Assembly (NCBI GenBank): GCA_947644195.1
Contig: CANRZB010000014.1
Location: 1-64,000, forward strand
Source of the DNA: an uncultured Clostridium sp.
Lineage (GTDB): Bacteria; Bacillota; Clostridia; Lachnospirales; Lachnospiraceae
Reading direction: 5' to 3'
Length of the DNA: 64,000 nt
In this document: positions 1-8,541 of the stretch, piece by piece
Numbering within the stretch: position 1 is the stretch's first letter
Layout: each line of letters opens with the position of its first letter
Notes under the pieces: model-generated
Seen by the model: the letters and a program-made list of their open reading frames with translations, nothing else
Databases searched by the model: none
What the model was told of the DNA's origin: nothing
Translations under genes and position numbers: made by a program

Positions 1-302
1 CCGGCGTATTCAAATTGCCCGGAAAAAGAAACATACAAACGTAGCATGTGAGGAGTATGGCGTACGGGCACGCCAATAAACAATACGGCACGCAAGGCAG
101 ACAGTTTCTTCGAAAGGTGTAAACTTGCCAGGCAGGGCAAATTTTTTCTCATCGGACATATCGGTATTTTGCGGACGAAACAGCAGAAAGAGTCGAATAA
201 TTAATGGATAACAGAAAATAATCCATTACAAAATCCATCACAAGTGAAAGGTAACATTTGAAAATTGATTTCCGTAATCGAAACCCTTTTCTTACTATTT
301 TC
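1..302. other. left-edge stretch without a supported gene
   Basis: All three plus-strand frames are open at the very left edge and close within 80 bases, so a truncated 3' gene end cannot be told from chance. A 79-codon minus-strand ORF (149-388) overlaps the end of the next gene, has no ribosome binding site and no recognisable features. The stretch GGCGT-ACGGGC-ACGCC near base 60 could form a small hairpin. Nothing else is recognised. Confidence 0.5.
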
Positions 303-1469
303 CTATAGAATGGAAAACACCATGTAATAGGAATCCTTATCAAAAATGTACTCATAGGAAACGCTGGAATTATAAGGTATATAATCATAATAAATTCCCT
401 CGATATTTTTCTCCCGAATCAGATCCCGATATGCCTTTTTATAGGCTTTCCGATTCCCAAATTGAAGTTCAATACGGGCATGCAGATTTTTCTTAAGACG
501 GGAAGAAATATAGTTTCTTACTTTCTTTTTGTCATAAGTGCGAAAATAGCATCCTTTTTTATTATAATAATTGAAGGAATCATCCTGACATTCGGGATAA
601 GTAAATAAGGTATGTTCCCTGGTCTGATGGTCCATGAATTCATCCACTTGATGCAGATTCAAAAATGGATCATCCCCCACCATAAAATAACTATAATTCA
701 CAAACTCTCCCTGAGATGGGTTTCTGGAATCTCCCCAAGTGACATCCACCCAGTAATATTCCCCTTTCACATGCAGTAAGTTCCATGCATGCGGAATCTC
801 CACACCATTCTGATCCGTAGAATATCCGTTTACCGTCGTACACTCAATTCCTACCAATTTGCACAAATACTGAAAGGTCTTGGCATACCCGCTGCACACA
901 GATTTCCGGTTCAGCAGGACACTGCGGATGTCCTGGTCATACTGGGAATTTTCCACATACTCCGTATGGTCAACGATATAGTCATAGATTGCTTTGATCT
1001 GTTTATATTTCCCCTTTTTCGCCCGGACCTTTCCAGCTATTTTTTCAGCCTCTTCCCGTACCTTGGCAGATTCCTCCGAGCGGTTTTCCTCCCGCTCAAA
1101 CAAAAGATCATAGGACTGATCCTGATATATTTTTGTCTGATAACGTAGACACCAGTAATACTCTGGATAGTCATAGATAAAAGCATACATAATCCGTTTT
1201 AATCTCTCCGGAGAATACCCTTTTCCGATATAAAATTCATTCTGATCATGGGATACCCCATAAAGAACCGCCCGATATGCTGTCTGCTCCTCTTCCGTCA
1301 ATTGATCATAATAATAAGTATAACCCTCGGGGGTCTGCTCCTGCACGGTCCGATGATCCGATGATAAGATCTGGTTCACGACTGTTCCGGTGCGCCGCAC
1401 CCCAAAGGCAATCCCAAGACCAAGCACGATAACGAGTAAACCTGCCAGAAGATTTTGTAATTTTTTCAT
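303..1469 (-). CDS. membrane-anchored or secreted transglutaminase-like domain protein
   Basis: The 388-residue protein starts with a short basic end and a hydrophobic segment (about residues 5-24), a signal peptide or N-terminal anchor. The second half is a transglutaminase/protease-like core with the triad visible: Cys192 in KSVCSGYAKTF, His227 in IPHAWN and Asp242 in WVDVTWGD. This bacterial superfamily includes peptidases and cross-linking enzymes that act on proteins or peptidoglycan outside the cell. The substrate cannot be inferred. The ATG has GGGAG six bases upstream. The downstream C-terminal part (about 280-388) is not recognised. It lies about 80 bases downstream of the MBL-fold gene on the same strand and may be co-transcribed with it. 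Confidence 0.8.
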   Translation of the reverse strand: MKKLQNLLAGLLVIVLGLGIAFGVRRTGTVVNQILSSDHRTVQEQTPEGYTYYYDQLTEEEQTAYRAVLYGVSHDQNEFYIGKGYSPERLKRIMYAFIYDYPEYYWCLRYQTKIYQDQSYDLLFEREENRSEESAKVREEAEKIAGKVRAKKGKYKQIKAIYDYIVDHTEYVENSQYDQDIRSVLLNRKSVCSGYAKTFQYLCKLVGIECTTVNGYSTDQNGVEIPHAWNLLHVKGEYYWVDVTWGDSRNPSQGEFVNYSYFMVGDDPFLNLHQVDEFMDHQTREHTLFTYPECQDDSFNYYNKKGCYFRTYDKKKVRNYISSRLKKNLHARIELQFGNRKAYKKAYRDLIREKNIEGIYYDYIPYNSSVSYEYIFDKDSYYMVFSIL

Positions 1470-1553
1470 AGATTACTCCCTGTCCTGTGTAAAACTTGCA
1501 AAACAATCTCCCCACCGCTTCAAACAAGCGATGTTCCCAAGGATTCTGCCACA

Positions 1554-2219
1554 CTATTGATATCGCTGCATCCGGGGCAAAACCTGAATCGGTTCCTCCA
1601 CAGCCTCCGCAAATACCTGCTCATCCGATGGTTTTCCGGCCAGTTTGCCATAATGCACGGGAATGGCAAGCTGTGGGTGAATCGTATTAATGTAATCCGC
1701 TGCCTGTCTGGAATTCATGGTAAAGAAACCACCAATCGGCACCAATGCGATATCGGTAATCACCTGCTCATTATCCGCATGATGATCGGTATCTCCCGCC
1801 ACAAAAATCCGAACGCCATCCAGAATAACCAGATATCCCAGCCATCCGGCTTTTTTGGGATGAAATGGTTTGTAAGAATTATAGGCAGCAATAGCCTCCA
1901 CTTCCACACCGCTAATCTGGCGGATCTGCCCGGGGCGCATCCAGACACAGCGCTCGATCGGCAGACCAACTTTCCATAAAACTTTTTTATGAATCTTTTC
2001 CGGCAGTACCAGACAGGTATCCTCCTTCATAACCTTTCGGATATCCTCTGGTGAAAAATGGTCAAAATGATTGTGCGTCACAAAAATGATATCTGCATCC
2101 CTGGTTTCTTCCATGATCTGAAATGGATCAAAATAGACCGTCAAATTGTCTGTACTGATCCGAATACTGCTATGAAATAATACCGTAATCTTCTCTGCCA
2201 TTTCTGCTACTGTACTCAC
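1554..2219 (-). CDS. MBL-fold metal-dependent hydrolase
   Basis: The 221-residue cytoplasmic protein has the metallo-beta-lactamase fold signature: THNHFDH (HxHxDH) near residue 50, AGDTDHH near residue 145 and IPVHYG near residue 185, all metal ligands. Length and motifs fit the small UPF0173/YtkL-like branch of MBL hydrolases, in which the true substrate is usually unknown. The start chosen is GTG at 2219, because GGAGGAGA lies six bases before it, while the first internal ATG has no ribosome binding site. It precedes the transglutaminase-like gene on the same strand. Function beyond metal-dependent hydrolysis is not inferable. Confidence 0.82.
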   Translation of the reverse strand: MSTVAEMAEKITVLFHSSIRISTDNLTVYFDPFQIMEETRDADIIFVTHNHFDHFSPEDIRKVMKEDTCLVLPEKIHKKVLWKVGLPIERCVWMRPGQIRQISGVEVEAIAAYNSYKPFHPKKAGWLGYLVILDGVRIFVAGDTDHHADNEQVITDIALVPIGGFFTMNSRQAADYINTIHPQLAIPVHYGKLAGKPSDEQVFAEAVEEPIQVLPRMQRYQ

Positions 2220-2785
2220 TCTGCCTCTCCTCCCTGCACTTTTTGTAATTTACCGCTGTCAATGATTTACCCCATCTATTTTCCGAAAAAATGCTTCTTT
2301 CTTATACCGTTTATCTTATCATATCTCCTTCCTATCGACAATATCTGATCTCCTCGAGATTTTCCGCAGTTTGTACCTTACTATGCCAAACGGTAATTCT
2401 TTGCAAATACAGGTAGATGGTTTCTCCGTTCTCCGTTTGTTTTTCCATACATAAAACAGGGGCTGTTGCAACATTCCAATCCATACAATCTATGGCATAT
2501 CCACCACGCCATAGAAAGAAATTGTTTGAATCTGCAACAACCCCTGTCATTGCTACTGCGGTAAAGACTCCTTCCATCCGAATAAAAATCGTTTCAAAAT
2601 CATTCCGCTGCAGCCTTGGTTTATATCATCGGCAGTTCCCTGCCTGCATTGTAGTTAGTCGGAGCTATCCATGCCCTAAACCCCATTGCTTAAAACTCGG
2701 TAACTCCTTTTGATAGAACTATCATATCAAATAATTGTGAACAAATCATGTCAAGGAAATAAACTTTTTTTAATCTTTCTGTCTT
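2220..2785. other. 566-base gene-free stretch with structured DNA
   Basis: No credible gene lies here. It holds the MITE-like hairpin described separately (2456-2547) and a second stretch (about 2610-2715) with small inverted repeats such as GGCAG-ttcc-CTGCC, followed on the plus strand by CTCCTTTTGATAG. The latter could be a structured RNA or the decayed end of an IS200/IS605-type element. I could not assign it. Confidence 0.5.
2456..2547. repeat. 92-base long inverted repeat, MITE-like
   Basis: The outer arms ACAGGGGCTGTTGCA (2456-2470) and TGCAACAACCCCTGT (2533-2547) pair over 15 bases with one G-T wobble. Inside is a perfect CTATGGC/GCCATAG stem (2490-2496 with 2508-2514). Outer ends reading GGGGCTGTTGCA resemble terminal inverted repeats of several Firmicute insertion sequences, which suggests a short non-autonomous element. 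It has no run of T after either arm, so an intrinsic terminator is less likely. Confidence 0.55.
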
Positions 2786-3817
2786 CTATAAATTTGCTTT
2801 GATTTCCTCCAAAATCCCCTGATAATGCTCCCCGGACAGACCAAAATCCATCTCCCGGTAAGACCAGGCTGCACGACCAATTCCGTACTCCTCAAAAACT
2901 TCATGGATTGCCTGGTACCACTTTACGGTATCTGCCGGGTCCGCCAAGTCAATGACGCCATATTCCCCACAATACAGAGGTACCTCACGCTCATCAGCCA
3001 CCTGCACTGCCTCTGCAAAAATCGCACGGAAGAAATCCGGGCCAAACGTTCTATCCATATTTTCTACTTTAGGGATTTCTCCAAAAGCATCCCCAAAAAC
3101 AACATCCATTGTATCATAATAAGTCTGAAAGCTCTGATCAAATGCAAACCGAAAATCCGGTGTCATCTCTTTTACCCAGGCAGCTCCCTGGTGCGTAAAA
3201 ATTAACGGATCATAGCAGTGAAAATTATAAATGATATGATCATCCTGCGGCAACGCCAAATCCTTTACCGCACGGACATTATTATTCCAATATCCTCCTA
3301 CCAGAATGTCAATCTCTGGAACAATATTCCGAATTCTACGAATACAGGTATCCGAAATCCGATTCCACGCCGCACCATAGGACTGATCTGTAACTTCATT
3401 GAGCAGTTCGAACGCCAGACGGTCTTGATATTTCCCAAAGCGTCTGGCAAACTCCTCCCATAAACGGTAAAAACGTTCCTGATATTCTTCCTCGACAAAA
3501 AATCCATCTTCCTGCTCTCCTGCATCGAAAGAGTATCCTGCCGTCTTGTGCAGATCCAGAATCATATTTAATCCATACTCTCCACACCAATCCAAAATCC
3601 TCTGAATATATGCAAATCCATCTTCCCGATATCCCCCCTGCTCTTCCTCAACCAAATTGTAATCCACAGGCACCCGCAAATGATCAATGCCCCAAGTCGA
3701 TAACTCTGCAATATCCTCCTTACCAATAAAATGCTCCAATCTTTCCTTGCTGTAATCACACTGGGAAAACCATCCTCCCAGATTCACTCCCCTTTGATAT
3801 CCAATCCACCGTTTCAT
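2786..3817 (-). CDS. glycoside hydrolase family 5 beta-glucanase, cytoplasmic
   Basis: The 343-residue protein is a GH5-type (beta/alpha)8 glycosidase. Visible signatures are RGVNLGGWF at the start, LRVPVDY, LDLHKTAGYSF, FELLNEV with the acid/base Glu141, and PLYCGEYG with the nucleophile Glu285. The RGVNLGGW start resembles the GH5 branch that contains exo-beta-1,3-glucanases and endoglucanases. There is no signal peptide, so the enzyme probably acts on imported beta-gluco-oligosaccharides, in line with the cellobiose phosphorylase at 25.9 kb. The ATG has a perfect AAGGAGGA. It is divergent from an AraC-family gene and shares a possible operator with it. Exact bond specificity is open. Confidence 0.85.
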   Translation of the reverse strand: MKRWIGYQRGVNLGGWFSQCDYSKERLEHFIGKEDIAELSTWGIDHLRVPVDYNLVEEEQGGYREDGFAYIQRILDWCGEYGLNMILDLHKTAGYSFDAGEQEDGFFVEEEYQERFYRLWEEFARRFGKYQDRLAFELLNEVTDQSYGAAWNRISDTCIRRIRNIVPEIDILVGGYWNNNVRAVKDLALPQDDHIIYNFHCYDPLIFTHQGAAWVKEMTPDFRFAFDQSFQTYYDTMDVVFGDAFGEIPKVENMDRTFGPDFFRAIFAEAVQVADEREVPLYCGEYGVIDLADPADTVKWYQAIHEVFEEYGIGRAAWSYREMDFGLSGEHYQGILEEIKANL

Positions 3818-4151
3818 ACGAATCCTCCTTCCTGTGTCATTCCACGAATCAATTTTGCTACATTAAAGTTTTACCAACCCTGGTACAACAAATACAAAAG
3901 AACAAAGACGGAATATTTATTGTACCAGTCTCTTTATCATCTGCTATAATAAAGAGAACGTAATCTGTATCCTTATGTGTCTATAACGATAACATACAAA
4001 AGGACAGGGGGATATCATATTTCCTATTATATCATCACATTTCCTACCACATTCCATAAGCAATAGATGGACAGACGAGGCGAAACCATGTTGATGTGTA
4101 ATCTTGCACTAGTGAGACTTAAGGTTTGTCAAGCCAAAGAAAGGGGCCCCT
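3818..4151. other. divergent intergenic region between GH5 and AraC genes
   Basis: This 334-base stretch holds two back-to-back promoters with a shared inverted repeat (3881-3927), then about 200 bases of leader before the AraC-family gene. I see no further structure or small gene in the leader. Confidence 0.6.
3881..3927. promoter_or_regulatory. inverted repeat covering two divergent -35 regions
   Basis: TGGTACAACAAATA (3881-3894) and TATTTATTGTACCA (3914-3927) are inverted repeats matching at 13 of 14 positions, centres 33 bases apart. On the plus strand TTGTAC (3920-3925) is followed after 19 bases by TATAAT (3945-3950). On the minus strand TTGTAC is followed after 17 bases by TAATGT. Each arm thus overlaps one -35 box, a good place for a repressor or activator controlling both genes. 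Confidence 0.6.
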
Positions 4152-4898
4152 ATGAACCAGGAATTGCATAAATTATTAATACAGCAGCGCGAAGAAGAAC
4201 GCTTTCATATTCCACTGGAAAAAGAATTTCAGTTTTACCGAACCATCGCCCAGGGCGATCTCTCCGTCCTGCAGGGAGAAATGATGGTTGATCCCACCGA
4301 AGGATTGGGAACACTCTCACAACATCCCCTCCGCAACCAAAAATATCATTTGATCATTTTAACTGCCATGATTACAAGATTTTGCATTGAAGAAGGGTTG
4401 CCTCATGAAGAGGGATATACCATGAGCGATTTCTATATCCAGCAGATTGATCTGGCGGCGGACGCCAGAACGTTATCCCAGATCAAGCGGGAAGTAATCA
4501 CAGAGTTTACCAAAACCATGCATGACCTGAACCGCAGACGGCCGGCTTCACTGCCAGTCATCCGGGCCATGGATTATATTGACCAGCATCTGACTTCTCC
4601 ACTGACCGTGCAGGAGATTGCAGACGCCGTTTCCTGCCACCCCGACTATTTATCCCGCCTATTCAAAAAAGAAACCGGCCTTTCCGTAAGCCGGTTTCTC
4701 TTGGAACAAAAATGTCACAGTGCCCGTTATATGTTGGAAAACAGCAATGCAACCTGTACCGAGATCGCCGCCTTCCTTGGTTTTTCCTCCTGCAGTCATT
4801 TCATTGCACGGTTTCGTAACATGGTAGGCATGACGCCGGAAGCATACCGCCAATCCAAGATTCGAAATGCCTTCAACGGATATCACGATATTCCCTGA
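4152..4898 (+). CDS. AraC-family transcriptional regulator
   Basis: The 248-residue protein ends in a typical AraC/XylS DNA-binding domain (about residues 138-240), with two helix-turn-helix units: SPLTVQEIADAVSCHPDYLSRLFKKETG and NATCTEIAAFLGFSSCSHFIARFRNMVGMTPEAYR. The N-terminal part (1-135) is a helical sensor region of the type found in many Clostridia. It is not a cupin that I can recognise, and the ligand is unknown. The ATG is preceded by AAAGGGG. The gene diverges from the GH5 gene, so control of beta-glucan use is the simplest guess. Its 3' end overlaps the convergent folP by 26 bases. Confidence 0.85.
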   Translation: MNQELHKLLIQQREEERFHIPLEKEFQFYRTIAQGDLSVLQGEMMVDPTEGLGTLSQHPLRNQKYHLIILTAMITRFCIEEGLPHEEGYTMSDFYIQQIDLAADARTLSQIKREVITEFTKTMHDLNRRRPASLPVIRAMDYIDQHLTSPLTVQEIADAVSCHPDYLSRLFKKETGLSVSRFLLEQKCHSARYMLENSNATCTEIAAFLGFSSCSHFIARFRNMVGMTPEAYRQSKIRNAFNGYHDIP

Positions 4899-5736
4899 TT
4901 TTTTCTACCATTCGCACGGCCCGTACATTCTTTTCCACATCATGGACACGAACCATATCCCAACCATGCAGGGCAGCCAGAACGGAAGTAACCATCGTCC
5001 CCTCTTCCCTCTGATCGACCGGAAGATCCAGCGACAATCCAATCACGGATTTCCGGGAAGCCGCCAATAATAACGGCAGGTTTAATTGCTTAAAATAATC
5101 CAGATTTGCCAGTACTTCCAAATTTCCTTCATAAGTTTTCCCAAAACCAATGCCGGGATCCAGAATAATCTGATCTCCCGCAATTCCGGCTTCTTCGGCG
5201 ATCATTAGAGATTGGTTCAAATCCTGTACCATTTCCTCCAAAAGATTCCGGTACTCTGGTGCCTTACGGTTATGCATGATACAGACGGGCTTCCGGTGCC
5301 TTGCTACCACCTGCGCCAAGGTTTCTCCCTTCCACACCGAAGTCTTTCCATCCTCGGCAAACAAACTGTCATAACGCAACCCCCAGATATCATTTGCTAA
5401 ATCTGCCCCGGCAGACAAGGCGGCATCCATAACCGGTGCTTTATAAGTATCAATGGAAACCGGGATATCAAATCGTTCTTTGACTGCACGGATCACACCG
5501 GTTACCCGCTCCGTTTCCTCCTCCACACCGATCTTCTGATAACCAGGTCTCGTTGACTCTCCACCAATGTCAATAAGATCAGCTCCCTGTTCGATCATTT
5601 CCTCCACATGGAACATCGCTTTGTCTATCTCCTGAAAGCGCCCCCCATCCGAAAAAGAATCTGGAGTCACATTTAAAATCCCCATGACATAGATATGATT
5701 TCCCTGAAAATGAAATTCCTTGTTTCCTATCTTCAT
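4873..5736 (-). CDS. folP: dihydropteroate synthase
   Basis: The 287-residue protein joins 6-hydroxymethyl-dihydropterin pyrophosphate to p-aminobenzoate to make dihydropteroate in folate synthesis. Signatures are MGILNVTPDSFSDGG near residue 18, DIGGESTRPGY near 57 and LLLAASRKSVIG near 230 (pterin and phosphate binding). The length is normal. The ATG has GGAAGG upstream. It lies downstream of folC and the MATE gene on the same strand (34-base gap), so it may be the last gene of that operon. Other folate genes usually linked to it (folE, folB, folK) are not in the window, while folC is close and folA is at 28.4 kb. Confidence 0.95.
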   Translation of the reverse strand: MKIGNKEFHFQGNHIYVMGILNVTPDSFSDGGRFQEIDKAMFHVEEMIEQGADLIDIGGESTRPGYQKIGVEEETERVTGVIRAVKERFDIPVSIDTYKAPVMDAALSAGADLANDIWGLRYDSLFAEDGKTSVWKGETLAQVVARHRKPVCIMHNRKAPEYRNLLEEMVQDLNQSLMIAEEAGIAGDQIILDPGIGFGKTYEGNLEVLANLDYFKQLNLPLLLAASRKSVIGLSLDLPVDQREEGTMVTSVLAALHGWDMVRVHDVEKNVRAVRMVEKIREYRDIR

Positions 5737-5770
5737 TCTTACCTTCCTTTCATAATATCAGACACATTTT

Positions 5771-7141
5771 TCACAATACTGACTGTTTCTGTTCTCCCGT
5801 TCCCCGAAACCTTCGCAGAAATAGCAGATACGCAATACACAGCGCCGCTGCTGTCACAGCCCAGCTAATCGGATAAACCATCATCAGAGTATGGAATCCC
5901 TGCGAAGCACGAAAAACTGTATATACCCAGGAAATCCGTATCCCGCAGACACCCACAAAAGTAATGATTGCAGGCACGAGGGAATACCCGTAACCACGCA
6001 TGGCACCAGACATCACTTCCATCACAACGTTAATCACCTCCGCGGATACAATGTATCGCAAGCGGACCATGCCAATGGACGCTACCGCCGGATCACGGTT
6101 AAACAAACCTAGCAATGGCTTGCCAAATACCATTAATAATATACAGATTACGGAAGTAATTGCAAAATCCAAAAGCAAACTAATCTTTGCTACTCTGCGG
6201 CATCGGTCAATCTTTCCTGCACCATAATTCTGTCCTACAAATGTGGTGCACGCCTGCCCAAATGAATTAATCACATAATAGGCAAAGATCTCAATATTAA
6301 ACGCCGCCGATGACGCTGCCATCACATCCGCCCCCAGCTGGTTTATCGCCGACTGGATACATAGATTAGACAGGGAGAACACCATTCCCTGTAGTCCTGC
6401 CGGCAGCCCTATCCGAACCATAGCAGCCAGAATCTGCCGATCTATCCGTAATTTACGAACCTGTACCCGGATCATATCACGTCTTCGGCATAACAGCGCA
6501 AACAGCATCGCCGAACTGATCAAGTTGGAAATCACGGTTGCTGTCGCGACACCATCTACTGACATTCCCAACACCCGGACAAAAAACAGATTCAACGCCA
6601 CATTGATCGCACCGGAGATCACCAGGCAAATGAGCGGTGTCCGAGTATCTCCCTGGCTGCGAAACACTGCCGACTCAAAATTATACAAAAAGATCACTGG
6701 CAAACCGAGTAGATAAACTCGTAAATAAAGTAAAGACATTGGAAATATTTCATCTGGCACCGATAATAGGCGCAACAAAAAGGGCGCAATCAACTCTCCA
6801 AAAAGCATCAGGGCAAAACCGCTGAGTACGGCAAATACCACAGAGGTATGTACTGCTTTTTGGACACCATCTGCATTTTTCTGTCCTGTAAAACGGGAGA
6901 TCACTACATTTGCCCCAAGCGCAATGCCCACAAAAGCATTGACCAACAATCCAATGACCGGACTATTGCTTCCCACCGCAGCCATTGCATTTTTACCGGC
7001 ATATTGCCCGACAACCGCCACATCTGCCGCATTAAATAACTGCTGCAAAATTCCGGTTGCCGCTAACGGCAAAGCAAACGCTAAGATTTTGTCCGTCAGG
7101 GTTCCCTGCAGCATATCCATATTTTCTGTTTTCCCACTCAT
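5771..7141 (-). CDS. MATE-family efflux transporter
   Basis: The 456-residue polytopic membrane protein has about 12 hydrophobic segments and the MATE pattern LQQLFNAADVAVVGQY near residue 33, with a repeated half later. MATE proteins export cationic drugs or metabolites using Na+ or H+ gradients. The substrate cannot be told. It lies 21 bases downstream of folC and 34 bases upstream of folP, apparently in one transcription unit, which is an unusual place for a pump. The ribosome binding site is weak (GAGG ten bases from ATG), suggesting translational coupling or low expression. Confidence 0.88.
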   Translation of the reverse strand: MSGKTENMDMLQGTLTDKILAFALPLAATGILQQLFNAADVAVVGQYAGKNAMAAVGSNSPVIGLLVNAFVGIALGANVVISRFTGQKNADGVQKAVHTSVVFAVLSGFALMLFGELIAPFLLRLLSVPDEIFPMSLLYLRVYLLGLPVIFLYNFESAVFRSQGDTRTPLICLVISGAINVALNLFFVRVLGMSVDGVATATVISNLISSAMLFALLCRRRDMIRVQVRKLRIDRQILAAMVRIGLPAGLQGMVFSLSNLCIQSAINQLGADVMAASSAAFNIEIFAYYVINSFGQACTTFVGQNYGAGKIDRCRRVAKISLLLDFAITSVICILLMVFGKPLLGLFNRDPAVASIGMVRLRYIVSAEVINVVMEVMSGAMRGYGYSLVPAIITFVGVCGIRISWVYTVFRASQGFHTLMMVYPISWAVTAAALCIAYLLFLRRFRGTGEQKQSVL

Positions 7142-7162
7142 TCTATTGAAACCTCGATTCCA

Positions 7163-8533
7163 TCAAATCATATTATAATTTTTAGATTCCTCAAAATATT
7201 CATATACTTCATGTAGAAAAGACAGAGAGCCAAAGACCAGAATCTTTTCCGGTTCCTGCACCGCGAGATCTAACGACTCTGCCACTGTCCTGCATGGTTT
7301 TATCGAAAACCACTCTGTCAAACGGTTCCGATCTGCCCCTTTCTTGCCGGTTTGCTCCAGAGATTGCACATCCGCAATCTTTTCCACGCTTTCTGCAAGC
7401 TCCTCTGCCCGCAACCCCCGTCCCCCCGGTGGCGTCACTGTATAGATCCGTTTGGCATACGGCAACATCTCCTCCATCATGCGGGGATAATCCTTGTCCC
7501 GAAAAACCCCACAGATGTAAGTAAATTGCTCCCCCGGAAAATAAAGTTCCAGGCAATGCCGCAGTTCTACGGCCGCCGGAAGATTATGCGCTCCATCAAC
7601 TATGACATAGGGAGCCTCACTGACGCACTCAAATCTACCACGCAAACGGCTACTCGAAATTCCTGCCTGCACAGTACTTTCCTGGATTCTATCCAATCCC
7701 ATTTTGCGCAACACATCGGCCGCCTTTATCGCTGTAACGGCATTTTCAATCTGGTAACTCCCCTGTTGCCCTAACTTCCATTCCAAGCCATGATAACAAA
7801 ACGTAGTTCCCTGCATATCGTAACGGATCTTCTCTGCCTCCTGTGGATCCGCAATATGGAGGGAATTCCCCCGTTCCTGACAATGCCGCCGTAGAACTGC
7901 GTCCACAGATTTTTCCTGTTTTACGGAAACCACCTGACTACCCGGTTTCAAAATTCCCGCTTTTTCCTCTGTGATTTCTTCTAACGTTTCTCCCAGAAAT
8001 GCCGTGTGATCATAGCCAATTTTTGTAAAAAGGCAAAGTACCGGCGAAAGAATGAGATTCGTGGCATCCGTCCTGCCGCCCATACCACATTCCAAAATTG
8101 CCACATCCACGTTCCACTGTTTCATGGCCAGAAATGCCATCACAGTCTCTATCTCAAAAGCGGTAGGCACCATCCCCTCCTGTACCTCCATCTGTGTGGC
8201 AAGACGACGTAGATACGTCAAATATTCCGCCACTTCACACTCTGTAATATATTCCGGTACCACATCCGGTCGAATCCGTTGAATCCTCTCCCGATATTCC
8301 AACAATGTAGGGGATAGATAGCGCCCCACCGTATAACCGGATTGTGCTAAAATACTACTCAAATAAGAACCAATAGATCCTTTTCCATTGGTTCCTGCAA
8401 TGTGAATGATGGTCAGGCTGCGGTCCGGACTGCCTGCGAGCTCGCACAGCCTCCGAACCGGTCCCAACGAATAATCACTGCCAATATTATTTTGTAACTC
8501 TGTAATATAGTGAATTGCTTCCTGATAATTCAT
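7163..8533 (-). CDS. folC: folylpolyglutamate synthase / dihydrofolate synthase
   Basis: The Mur-ligase-like enzyme (456 residues from the chosen ATG) adds glutamate to dihydropteroate and to folates. Seen are the P-loop HIAGTNGKGSIGSYL near residue 45, the ATP/metal segment LECGMGGRTDATN near 150 and VDGAHNLPAA near 320. I choose ATG 8533 (MNYQEAI) over the in-frame TTG at 8539 because AAGG lies at proper spacing to the ATG. It begins within 12 bases of the binding-protein stop codon, so translation is probably coupled. With folP close by, the end of this operon serves folate synthesis. Confidence 0.93.
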   Translation of the reverse strand: MNYQEAIHYITELQNNIGSDYSLGPVRRLCELAGSPDRSLTIIHIAGTNGKGSIGSYLSSILAQSGYTVGRYLSPTLLEYRERIQRIRPDVVPEYITECEVAEYLTYLRRLATQMEVQEGMVPTAFEIETVMAFLAMKQWNVDVAILECGMGGRTDATNLILSPVLCLFTKIGYDHTAFLGETLEEITEEKAGILKPGSQVVSVKQEKSVDAVLRRHCQERGNSLHIADPQEAEKIRYDMQGTTFCYHGLEWKLGQQGSYQIENAVTAIKAADVLRKMGLDRIQESTVQAGISSSRLRGRFECVSEAPYVIVDGAHNLPAAVELRHCLELYFPGEQFTYICGVFRDKDYPRMMEEMLPYAKRIYTVTPPGGRGLRAEELAESVEKIADVQSLEQTGKKGADRNRLTEWFSIKPCRTVAESLDLAVQEPEKILVFGSLSFLHEVYEYFEESKNYNMI

Positions 8534-8541
8534 AGCCAACC

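Noticed and set aside
149..388. 79-codon minus-strand ORF at the left edge
   Set aside because: It overlaps the transglutaminase-like gene, has no ribosome binding site and has no recognisable features.
2332..2577. 81-codon minus-strand ORF
   Set aside because: It runs through the inverted-repeat element, and its sequence is explained by that DNA structure.
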